Shown here piece by piece: positions 1 to 5,521 of a DNA stretch of 11,945 nucleotides. A program made the position numbers and the translations under genes. The notes beneath the pieces were generated by a model, which saw nothing but the letters and a program-made list of their open reading frames with translations, had not been told where the DNA came from and did no database searches. Where the stretch lies: the NCBI GenBank assembly GCA_965366365.1, contig CBDUEV010000080.1, positions 1 through 11,945 of the forward strand. The letters are read 5' to 3'. Every line of letters starts with the position of its first letter. Positions within the stretch are counted from its first letter, which is position 1. Source of the DNA: CBDUEV01 sp965366365. Its GTDB lineage: Bacteria > Actinomycetota > Acidimicrobiia > Spongiisociales > JAENVV01.

Positions 1-53
1 CGTCCGGTCGGCTGCGCCGCCCGGCCACCTCCCCCAGGTGTGGGGGAGGCAAG
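1..53 (+). repeat. GC-rich two-hairpin repeat, unit A (cut by window edge)
   Basis: This is a copy of the 60-bp dispersed unit seen complete at 725-784 and 789-848. The first seven bases of the unit are missing because the window starts here. The second hairpin is intact: CCTCCCCC (28-35), a 6-nt loop, then GGGGGAGG (42-49), followed by the tail CAAG. The first hairpin has one extra change, GCCGCCCGG where other copies have GCCGTCCGG. It lies on the 3' side of the DUF559 gene. Confidence 0.85.
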
Positions 54-99
54 CTCGGCTGCGCCGTCCGGCCACTCCCCCAAGGGTGGGGGAGGCAAA
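54..99 (+). repeat. GC-rich two-hairpin repeat, unit B (truncated, diverged)
   Basis: This follows unit A directly but lacks about 14 bases of the normal 5' end, starting inside the first dyad at CTCGGCTGCGCCGTCCGG. The second hairpin is CTCCCCC (75-81) with GGGGGAG (88-94), one base pair shorter than in the other units. The tail is GGCAAAG. It ends 34 bp from the stop codon of the DUF559 gene, so it could also act as a terminator-like structure for that gene; no T-tract is visible. Confidence 0.8.
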
Positions 100-133
100 G
101 GGTGCCGGTTACTGCCCGCTGTCGGTGGGGAAG

Positions 134-526
134 TCATGGGTCTGCGTCGGCGGGAGGAAGCGACTCGATCGCGGATTCGATGGCGCGCAGTACAGCGTCG
201 TGGTCGTTCCACACTTCTTGGTTCGTGAATCGGAGGACGGTGAAGCCGCGACGGCGGAGGTAGGCGTCCCTACGCCAGTCGTACTCTGGCTGGCCATCAT
301 TTCTTGCCTCGTGATCGTGCGACGGGCCGTCGAGTTCGATCACGAGTTGCAGCGGAATGCAGACGAAATCGACGAGGTAGGGCCCAATCGGTTCTTGCCG
401 ACGGAAGCGCACGCCGAGCTGGTTCCTCCTCAACTCTTTCCACACGATCCCTTCGATGATGCTCATCGACCTTCTGTTCTCGCGGGCGTAGCGCGTCAGG
501 CTCGGGTCAGTGCGTCGATGGCGCAT
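134..526 (-). CDS. DUF559 domain protein (Vsr/PD-(D/E)XK-like fold)
   Basis: A 130-residue protein that matches the DUF559 pattern over nearly its full length. Seen: an N-terminal basic stretch with TRYARENRRSMS (11-22), a helix with WKELRRNQLG (29-38), FRRQEPIGPYLVDF (41-54), VIELDG (62-67), then RRDAYLRRRGFTVLRF (85-100) and NQEVW. D53, E65 and D67 sit where the nuclease-like acidic residues of this fold are expected. DUF559 proteins are related in fold to very-short-patch-repair endonucleases; their substrate is not established. The frame stays open upstream to 847, but those codons are repeat DNA, so the start is set at ATG 526, where family similarity begins. No good Shine-Dalgarno precedes it. 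It is enclosed by two-hairpin repeats on both sides. A host role versus an element-borne role is unresolved. Confidence 0.85.
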   Translation of the reverse strand: MRHRRTDPSLTRYARENRRSMSIIEGIVWKELRRNQLGVRFRRQEPIGPYLVDFVCIPLQLVIELDGPSHDHEARNDGQPEYDWRRDAYLRRRGFTVLRFTNQEVWNDHDAVLRAIESAIESLPPADADP

Positions 527-575
527 GCCGAAGAAGTAGCACGCCAAGAGGGCGAACGGAAGAGGTGTCTTCGGC

Positions 576-581
576 GGCAAG
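576..581 (+). repeat. Remnant repeat tail (GGCAAG) before unit C
   Basis: These six bases equal the 3' end of the repeat unit and are followed by TG and then the CCCCCT start of unit C. This resembles the D/E junction, where the tail is followed by TGGG and the next start. It suggests the 5' flank of the DUF559 gene once adjoined another unit. The match is short and could be chance. Confidence 0.35.
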
Positions 582-583
582 TG

Positions 584-646
584 CCCCCTCCGTCCGGTCG
601 GCTTTGCCGTCCGGGCTCTTTTTTCTCCCCCCATTGTTGGGGGGAG
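584..646 (+). repeat. GC-rich repeat, unit C (variant second hairpin)
   Basis: The first 31 bases match units D and E with one change, including the dyad CCGGTCGGC (594-602) / GCCGTCCGG (606-614) with its single T-T mismatch. The second half is replaced by a different perfect hairpin, CTCCCCCC (625-632), 6-nt loop, GGGGGGAG (639-646), preceded by a run of six T. It lies upstream of the DUF559 start. The conserved first hairpin with a replaced second one suggests the unit is modular. Confidence 0.75.
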
Positions 647-724
647 TACCCGAGCCGGAGGTGAGGGGGTGGGGGGTTGTGGCGCGGAGCGGTGGTTGTA
701 TGTCGGAGCGGTGGGTTGCAGCAG
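647..724. other. Spacer between repeat units with 11-bp direct repeat
   Basis: This G-rich stretch holds no supportable gene. It contains CGGAGCGGTGG twice (685-695 and 704-714), a 19-bp period. It begins with a G-rich segment after unit C and ends at unit D. Confidence 0.5.
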
Positions 725-784
725 CCCCCTCCGTCCGGTCGGCTTCGCCGTCCGGCCACCTCCCCCAGGTTTGGGGGAGGCAAG
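725..784 (+). repeat. GC-rich two-hairpin repeat, unit D (complete)
   Basis: A full 60-bp unit running from CCCCCT to GGCAAG. Hairpin 1 is CCGGTCGGC (735-743), loop TTC, GCCGTCCGG (747-755), with one mismatch. Hairpin 2 is CCTCCCCC (759-766), loop AGGTTT, GGGGGAGG (773-780). It differs from unit E at three positions, two of them in the hairpin 2 loop and one in the loop of hairpin 1, so the stems are the conserved part. Confidence 0.9.
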
Positions 785-788
785 TGGG

Positions 789-848
789 CCCCCTCCGTCC
801 GGTCGGCTGCGCCGTCCGGCCACCTCCCCCAAGTGTGGGGGAGGCAAG
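789..848 (+). repeat. GC-rich two-hairpin repeat, unit E (complete)
   Basis: The second full 60-bp unit, four bases (TGGG) after unit D and in the same orientation. Hairpin 2 is CCTCCCCC (823-830) with GGGGGAGG (837-844). It ends six bases before the stop codon of the neighbouring oxidoreductase, so it may also act as a 3'-end structure for that gene. No T-run follows on either strand. Confidence 0.9.
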
Positions 849-854
849 GGCGGG

Positions 855-1892
855 TCAGGGTTTGATGAAGACCTTGCCGTTGGGTTTGGCCAGTTCTTCA
901 GGCAGGCGGGTCATGGCTTCTTCGAGGGACAGGATGGCGGTCACGTCCGTCTTCCATTCGCCGCTGGCGAAGCGCATCTGCGTGGTCTGGATGGCGGCCA
1001 TCTTTTCGGCCATCGGCGTTTCCTGCATCCAGCGGACCAGCCAGAAGCCCTCGATGCTCTTCATCATGAAGATCATGTGGCCGGGCTCCGTCAGCGTGGG
1101 TAGCTCGGTGTCGAGCTTGCCGTAGATGACCCAGCGGGCGTGCCGTCCCATGGCGGCGAACACCTTGGCGCTGACCTGGTTGGCGACGGCGTCGAGGAAC
1201 ACGCGAGCCTTCTCCTGGCGAAGCACGGCGGTCAGGCGCGGGACGAAGTCGTCAGCTTCGCTGTTGAAGACGTGGGCGGCGCCCAACTCGAGGAGCGGTT
1301 CGATCTGACTGTCTCGGCGGACGATGGCGATGGGTCGATACCCCTCGTCGCGCGCCACGCCGATCATCAGTTTGGAGAGCTGGCTAGCCCCGGCCGACAG
1401 CACGAAGGCCTTGGCCTCGTCCTTCTTGACGATGTCGAACATGGCCAGGGCGGTGAGCGGGTTGACGATCATGGCGGCGCCGTCTTCGTCTCTCACGGCG
1501 TCGATGAGCGGGATACACGTGGCGGCGTCGGCGATGGAGAACTCACTCCACGTGCCGGGAGCGCCGACCGTGGCGACGAAAGCGACGCGTTGGCCGACGT
1601 AGCCGTCAGCCAGGGCGCCGCCGCCGGAGGCGACCACTTCGCCGACACCTTCGAACCCGGCCGCGTTGCCTGCGATGCGGGGCTGGCCGTACAGGCCTTG
1701 GATGAACATCGCGTCGGACGGATTGATCGACGCCAGCGCCACCTTGATCCGGACTTGGCCTTCGCCGGGTTCCGGCACCGGCAGCTCGCCGAGATGGACG
1801 AACGGCTCCATGGCGGCCAGGGCGATCTCGTCCGGTCGCTCGGTGGCGTACCCGTCGCCCTTGAGGATGAGTGCCTTCATCGTGTCGGCCAT
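855..1892 (-). CDS. Zinc-independent MDR-family oxidoreductase (quinone/enoyl reductase-like)
   Basis: A 345-residue medium-chain dehydrogenase/reductase, the usual length for the quinone oxidoreductase and trans-2-enoyl-CoA reductase branches. The GroES-like N-terminal part carries INPSDAMFIQGLYG (56-69) and AGFEGVGEV (78-86). The NAD(P)-binding Rossmann part begins near 140 and has the nucleotide loop at LSAGASQLSKL (165-175). The cysteines and histidines of catalytic or structural zinc sites are absent, so a zinc alcohol dehydrogenase is unlikely. The probable reaction is NAD(P)H-dependent reduction of a carbonyl-conjugated double bond or a quinone; the substrate cannot be read from the sequence. 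AGGAG lies 7 bases before ATG 1892 (complement of 1900-1904), supporting that start over the in-frame ATG four codons later. It lies 83 bp after feoC in the same direction and may be read through from the feo operon, though its function does not suggest iron transport. Confidence 0.85.
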   Translation of the reverse strand: MADTMKALILKGDGYATERPDEIALAAMEPFVHLGELPVPEPGEGQVRIKVALASINPSDAMFIQGLYGQPRIAGNAAGFEGVGEVVASGGGALADGYVGQRVAFVATVGAPGTWSEFSIADAATCIPLIDAVRDEDGAAMIVNPLTALAMFDIVKKDEAKAFVLSAGASQLSKLMIGVARDEGYRPIAIVRRDSQIEPLLELGAAHVFNSEADDFVPRLTAVLRQEKARVFLDAVANQVSAKVFAAMGRHARWVIYGKLDTELPTLTEPGHMIFMMKSIEGFWLVRWMQETPMAEKMAAIQTTQMRFASGEWKTDVTAILSLEEAMTRLPEELAKPNGKVFIKP

Positions 1893-1975
1893 GGAGATGC
1901 TCCTGAGTGGTGAAGCGCAGAGTGTAACGACGCCCCTCGTTTGCCTTCGCCTGTGGTCCGCCCCCTCGGCGCTAA

Positions 1976-2245
1976 CTACTTCCCCGAACGGATCTCCAGG
2001 GTGCGAGGCATCCCACCCGCGACGAACGGACAGCCCTGCATGCCCGAACAGGACGTTCCGCAGGCTCCGGCGCCGCAGGCGACTTCTGCTTCGGAGTTGT
2101 TCCAGTCGGCAAGGAGCCCTTTGCGCACGAGCAGATCGAGCATCGGCTCCAAGGCGGATCGTTCCATCTGGAGGCGGCTGCTCAGTTCGTCGAAGCTGAT
2201 CGGCCCGTTGGCCTCTCGGATACTCGCGAGCAGGCGGTCCAACAT
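1976..2245 (-). CDS. feoC: FeoC-like winged-helix protein with four cysteines
   Basis: An 89-residue protein whose first 50 residues form a small winged helix (LLASIREANGPISFDELSSR, then LEPMLDLLVRKGLL). A glycine-rich loop follows with C57, C62, C66 and C72, spaced CX4CX3CX5C. FeoC proteins are small partners of the FeoB transporter; in enterobacteria the cysteine loop binds an iron-sulfur cluster and the protein affects FeoB stability. The start is four bases after the FeoB stop codon, the last of the tightly packed feo genes. The exact cysteine spacing differs from what I recall of enterobacterial FeoC, so cluster binding is an inference. Assignment as FeoC rests on fold pattern, cysteine loop and position. 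Confidence 0.85.
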   Translation of the reverse strand: MLDRLLASIREANGPISFDELSSRLQMERSALEPMLDLLVRKGLLADWNNSEAEVACGAGACGTSCSGMQGCPFVAGGMPRTLEIRSGK

Positions 2246-2249
2246 CGGC

Positions 2250-3950
2250 CTACCCCCATCCCATCAGTTTGCCGACCTGGAACACCATCACCGCCATTGC
2301 CCACGCCAGGGCGGTTTGGCCCACGATGCTGGTCCACATCCACTTGGCGCCGAGCTCGTGACGCTCGGCCGCCACCGCCGCCATGCAGGGTGTGTACAGC
2401 AGCACGAACACCATGAACGCCAACGCGGCTAGGGCCCCGTGGCCGCCGCTCGACTCCTCGAAGCCCTCCTGCACGGCGGTCAGCAGAGCACCTTGCGCGG
2501 GTTCTTCGGCGTCGGAGAGGAGGTCGATGCCGACGATCGCCGGGATCGCCTTCAGGGTGTCGGCGGAGGCTTTGAGGAAACTCGATCCGATCTCTCTGGC
2601 GTCGGCGGTGAAGCTGGTCGGGGCACCCGCCTCGGCGCCACCGTCGACGCCGTACACCTGCGACATCGAGGAGATGACCACCTCTTTGGCGACGAAGCCG
2701 GTGGCGAGCGCCCCGGTCGCTTCCCAGCTCCCGAACCCGGCCGGGCTCAGGACCGGGGCGACGGCGGCGCTGGCCGATCCGAAAGCGCTGTCTTCGACGT
2801 CGACGTCGGCGAACGACCCGCCCGACACCGGGATCGCCATCAACAGCCACACCACGAGGCTGGTGCCCAGGATGATGGTGCCGGCGTCGCGGATGAAGGC
2901 CGAGGTGCGTTGCCACATCTGGAGCCACACCGACCGCAAGGTGGGCATGCGGTAGGGCGGTAGTTCCATGAGCAACGGAGCGGCCGCCCCGGTTCGGAAA
3001 ACGGTGCGACCGAGCACGAACCCCAACGCCAGGGCGACGAAGATGCCCAGCAGGTACATCGAGAACACGACGGTTCCCTGGGAGTTCGGGAAGAACACCG
3101 CCGCCATCAACACGTAGACGGGGAGCCGGGCGCCACAGCTCATGAAGGGGACCAGCAGGCCCGTGAGCACGCGGTCCCGTCGCCGTTCGAGGGTGCGGGT
3201 GGCGTACATGGCCGGCACGGTGCAGCCGAAGCCGACCAACATCGGCAGGAAGCTCTTGCCCTGCAACCCGACGCGGCGCATCATCCGATCCATCACGAAC
3301 GCGGCCCGGGCCATGTAACCGGAGTCCTCCAACAGGCCGAGCGCCAGGTAGAGGGCCATCAGAACCGGAATGAAAACCAGGATGCCGCCCACGCCGGCCA
3401 CGACGCCGTCGACGAGCAGGCTCTCGACGGGCGTGCCGCCCAAGCCGACCGCCTCAACCAGCGCCACGGCCTGGCGGGAGACGGGGCCGCCCATCACTCT
3501 GTCGATCCAGTCGAGGAACACTGCCGACACGTCGACGGTGAGTTTGAACACGACCCACATCGAAGCCAGGAAGAGGGGAAGACCCAGCATGCGATGGGTG
3601 GCGACCCGGTCGATCCGGTCGGATAACGAGGGCCGGGACGAGGTGTGTGAGACCGTCTCGCCGACCACGGCGTTGATCCACTCGTACCGTCCGTTGGGGA
3701 CCAGCACCGAGGAGGTTTCGCCGAACCGATCCTGGAGCCGGGCCTGACTGGTTCCCGCCGCCGCCAGCACGTCGTCGCCGCCGGGCAGCGCGGCCAGTCG
3801 CGCTCGGAGATCGTCGCCGTCTTCGAGTAGTTCGATGGCCAGCCACCGGGCGGGGAACCGTTCGGCGATGGCCGGATGGGTGCGGATGACCCGTTCGATC
3901 GAGTCGATCTCCGGTTCGAGCACCGGGCCGTAGTCGATGAGCAGACTCAT
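2250..3950 (-). CDS. feoB: FeoB membrane (channel) subunit, split from its GTPase
   Basis: A 566-residue integral membrane protein corresponding to FeoB after removal of its N-terminal G domain. Residues 1-110 are the cytoplasmic linker region (RWLAIELLEDGDDLRARL, 35-52), which in one-piece FeoB follows directly on the GTPase. The first Gate region includes LLEDSGYMARAAFVMDRMM (206-224), GFGCTVPAMYATRTLE (240-255) and PFMSCGARLPVY (268-279), containing conserved FeoB cysteines. The second Gate region includes TGFVAKEVVISSM (417-429) and LLYTPCMAA (517-525). It should conduct Fe2+ across the cytoplasmic membrane when paired with the GTPase encoded just upstream. Its ATG overlaps the GTPase stop by four bases (ATGA), implying coupled translation. 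The product carries no GTP-binding motif of its own. A sequencing frameshift is the alternative reading but would need a single-base change exactly at this clean ATGA junction. Confidence 0.93.
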   Translation of the reverse strand: MSLLIDYGPVLEPEIDSIERVIRTHPAIAERFPARWLAIELLEDGDDLRARLAALPGGDDVLAAAGTSQARLQDRFGETSSVLVPNGRYEWINAVVGETVSHTSSRPSLSDRIDRVATHRMLGLPLFLASMWVVFKLTVDVSAVFLDWIDRVMGGPVSRQAVALVEAVGLGGTPVESLLVDGVVAGVGGILVFIPVLMALYLALGLLEDSGYMARAAFVMDRMMRRVGLQGKSFLPMLVGFGCTVPAMYATRTLERRRDRVLTGLLVPFMSCGARLPVYVLMAAVFFPNSQGTVVFSMYLLGIFVALALGFVLGRTVFRTGAAAPLLMELPPYRMPTLRSVWLQMWQRTSAFIRDAGTIILGTSLVVWLLMAIPVSGGSFADVDVEDSAFGSASAAVAPVLSPAGFGSWEATGALATGFVAKEVVISSMSQVYGVDGGAEAGAPTSFTADAREIGSSFLKASADTLKAIPAIVGIDLLSDAEEPAQGALLTAVQEGFEESSGGHGALAALAFMVFVLLYTPCMAAVAAERHELGAKWMWTSIVGQTALAWAMAVMVFQVGKLMGWG

Positions 3951-4453
3951 TCGACCCTCTCGGCGGCCCGGTCGATCACCGAGCGGACCAGTTCGTCGAT
4001 CCCCTGGCGGCGTCGAGCGACGGTGCGGATCACCGGCACGCCCAGCCTCGACTCGAGAAGCTCGCAGTCGAAGGCGATGCCGCGAGACTCGGCCGTGTCG
4101 GTCATGTTGAGCGCCACCACGGAGGGGATCCCCATTTCGAGGATCTGAACGGTGAGGTAGAGGTTCCGTTCAGGATTGGCGGCGTCGACCACGAGGATCA
4201 CCACATCGGGCCGTCCGTCGAGGAGGTAGTCCCTGGCGATCGACTCTTCGGGGGAGACCGCCGCCAGACTGTACGTGCCGGGAAGATCCACCACCTCGAA
4301 GTCGGTGTCGTGCGCCGAGAATCGCCCGGAACGTTTCTCCACGGTCTTGCCGGGCCAGTTGCCGACGTGCTGGTGGGAGCCGGTGAGCATGTTGAAGAGG
4401 GTCGTCTTGCCCGAATTGGGGTTGCCGGCCAGCGCCACCGAGAGCGTCTTCAT
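3947..4453 (-). CDS. feoB: FeoB GTPase domain encoded as a separate protein
   Basis: A 168-residue G protein equal to the soluble N-terminal domain of FeoB. Motifs seen: G1 GNPNSGKT (10-17), switch I NWPGKTVEK (32-40) with T37 as the G2 threonine, G3 DLPG (56-59), G4 NMTD (116-119). The G5 region is TVARRRQGI (144-152), weaker than the usual SA motif, so nucleotide exchange behaviour may differ. In known FeoB this domain binds and hydrolyses GTP and gates iron passage. The helical region that usually follows is short here; the protein ends at residue 168 after AAERVE. Start ATG 4453 overlaps the feoA stop by four bases (ATGA). As a free protein it would have to associate with the membrane subunit. 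Confidence 0.93.
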   Translation of the reverse strand: MKTLSVALAGNPNSGKTTLFNMLTGSHQHVGNWPGKTVEKRSGRFSAHDTDFEVVDLPGTYSLAAVSPEESIARDYLLDGRPDVVILVVDAANPERNLYLTVQILEMGIPSVVALNMTDTAESRGIAFDCELLESRLGVPVIRTVARRRQGIDELVRSVIDRAAERVE

Positions 4454-4689
4454 GACGATTCTCCTTGGCCGTTTGGGACGATCCGCATGACGCCGGCCAT
4501 CTCCTGGCCCACCGCCACCCGGGCGCCGCGCACTGCCACCAGGATCGGGCCCTTCGAAGTCTGCAGCACCGTCACCTCGACGCCCGGGGTGAGACCCATC
4601 TCGGCCAGGCGGCGGACCATGCGACGCTCCGCGTCGACACCTGCCAGGCGGACCGTCATTCCTCGCGGAACCTCCGACAGCAGCGTCAT
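4450..4689 (-). CDS. feoA: FeoA SH3-like protein
   Basis: A 79-residue FeoA, the normal length for the family. It has the SH3-like beta-barrel pattern with VRLAGVDAERRMVRRLAEMG (13-32), LTPGVEV (33-39), GPILVAVRGARVAVGQEMA. FeoA is a small cytoplasmic partner required for FeoB-dependent Fe2+ uptake. The frame is open further upstream, but similarity begins at ATG 4689, whose A is shared with the TGA stop of the regulator (TGATG, a one-base overlap), so that start is chosen. The preceding regulator has a similar SH3-like C-terminal domain, giving the operon two such modules. Confidence 0.92.
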   Translation of the reverse strand: MTLLSEVPRGMTVRLAGVDAERRMVRRLAEMGLTPGVEVTVLQTSKGPILVAVRGARVAVGQEMAGVMRIVPNGQGESS

Positions 4690-5354
4690 CAGGGGACGCT
4701 CACCAAGACGTGTTCGACCAATGGTGCGGCGAGATGGACCTCGGCAGCCTTGACGACGACCAGGCAATCGCCTCCGCCGCCCTTGGCGAGCAGTTGCACC
4801 GCAGCACCTGGCACCAGGCCTTCGCCGGCCAAGAACGATTGGGCGGCGCTCGAGCCTTCCACGCGGACCACGGTGGCGGCGCCGCCTACCGGGAGCTCCG
4901 GCAAGGTGATCTGTCGCTTGGGCGGGGCAGGGTGTCCAGGGTGGGGGATGGGCCGGCCCTGCGGTCCCTCGGTCGGATCGCCGAGACGCTCCGCCAGCCG
5001 ATCGGCCAGGTCGGGAGGCGTGATGTGCTCGAGGTCGCAGGCGATCGAGTCGGCCCGGGCGGGCGACAGATCGAGCTGCTGGGAGAGGAACAGGGCCCAG
5101 AGCCGCCGGCCCCGCAGCACCTGATCGGCGATGGAGCGTCCCGCCGGTGTGAGTTCCACGCCCTTGTAAGGGAGGTACTCCACCAGACCTCGCCCCGCCA
5201 GTTTCTTGATCATCTGATTGGCCGAAACCGCCGAGACTGAGAGCCTCTCGGCCAGCCGCGAGACGCCGACCGGGCCTTCGACGCCCTCCTCGCCCGCCAT
5301 GGCGACATGGATGAGGTACATCTCCTCGCTTTCGCTGGTGAGCGACTCAACCAT
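4689..5354 (-). CDS. DtxR/IdeR-like metal-dependent repressor
   Basis: A 221-residue regulator in three parts: winged helix-turn-helix (about 31-62, VSRLAERLSVSAVSANQMIK), helical dimerisation region (72-125) and an SH3/FeoA-like C-terminal domain (151-221). Primary metal-site residues of DtxR are visible: M12 in SEEMYL and C106, E109, H110 in CDLEH. The cysteine at this place is typical of iron-responsive members rather than MntR. The ancillary-site residues of DtxR (H79, E83, H98) have no counterpart; the segment RGRRLWALFLSQQLDLSPAR has none. It probably represses the feo operon, of which it is the first gene, when iron is replete. ATG 5354 is chosen because family similarity begins there and AGGTG lies nine bases upstream; an earlier in-frame ATG at 5402 sits inside the IdeR-like box. 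Confidence 0.9.
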   Translation of the reverse strand: MVESLTSESEEMYLIHVAMAGEEGVEGPVGVSRLAERLSVSAVSANQMIKKLAGRGLVEYLPYKGVELTPAGRSIADQVLRGRRLWALFLSQQLDLSPARADSIACDLEHITPPDLADRLAERLGDPTEGPQGRPIPHPGHPAPPKRQITLPELPVGGAATVVRVEGSSAAQSFLAGEGLVPGAAVQLLAKGGGGDCLVVVKAAEVHLAAPLVEHVLVSVP

Positions 5355-5389
5355 GTTTAGTGACACCTGTCCGAATGGGGACGAAATCT

Positions 5390-5409
5390 TTAGGTCAGCC
5401 ATAACCCTA
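5390..5409 (-). promoter_or_regulatory. IdeR/DtxR-like iron box upstream of the feo operon
   Basis: On the minus strand the sequence reads TAGGGTTATGGCTGACCTAA. Its right half, GGCTGACCTAA, matches 10 of 11 positions of the known IdeR/DtxR box right half (GGCTAACCTAA). The left half fits only if one extra base is allowed. It lies 35 bases before the chosen start of the regulator gene, a sensible operator position for autoregulation. No confident -10 and -35 pair could be assigned. Confidence 0.55.
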
Positions 5410-5418
5410 CGGGCGGCC

Positions 5419-5436
5419 CCGGGTTCTCGAACCCGG
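5419..5436. promoter_or_regulatory. 18-bp palindrome between lipoprotein and feo operon
   Basis: CCGGGTTC-TC-GAACCCGG has perfect 8-bp arms around two bases. It lies downstream of the lipoprotein stop (5522) and 64 bases upstream of the regulator start, so it may be an operator for the feo promoter or a transcription terminator. No T-tract follows on the minus strand. The TTCGA at its centre recalls a tRNA T-loop, but the spacing is wrong for a tRNA. Confidence 0.5.
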
Positions 5437-5521
5437 CCAAAGGTCCCAATCGAACGGTCCGATGGTCGCTGTGGATGTGCTGTCAGCCCGGGCGCAACCC
5501 CTCGAGAGAGTGGGACTCGGG

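Noticed and set aside
527..847. N-terminal extension of the DUF559 frame up to position 847
   Set aside because: The extra codons are translations of repeat units (low-complexity Pro/Gly/Arg) and family similarity begins at ATG 526.
725..848. Repeats as a CRISPR array
   Set aside because: Units are 60 bp with two internal hairpins and a 4-bp gap; there are no spacers of CRISPR size and no cas genes.
1140..1913. Long plus-strand open frame (257 codons)
   Set aside because: It is antisense to the well-supported oxidoreductase; high-GC codon bias opens such shadow frames.
2439..2963. Plus-strand open frames opposite the FeoB channel gene
   Set aside because: Low-complexity products antisense to a clear FeoB sequence; no ribosome-binding site or family pattern.
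5415..5445. tRNA T-arm suggested by GGGTTCGAGAACCC on the minus strand
   Set aside because: The loop would be eight bases and position 61 would not be C; no acceptor or anticodon arms could be built around it.
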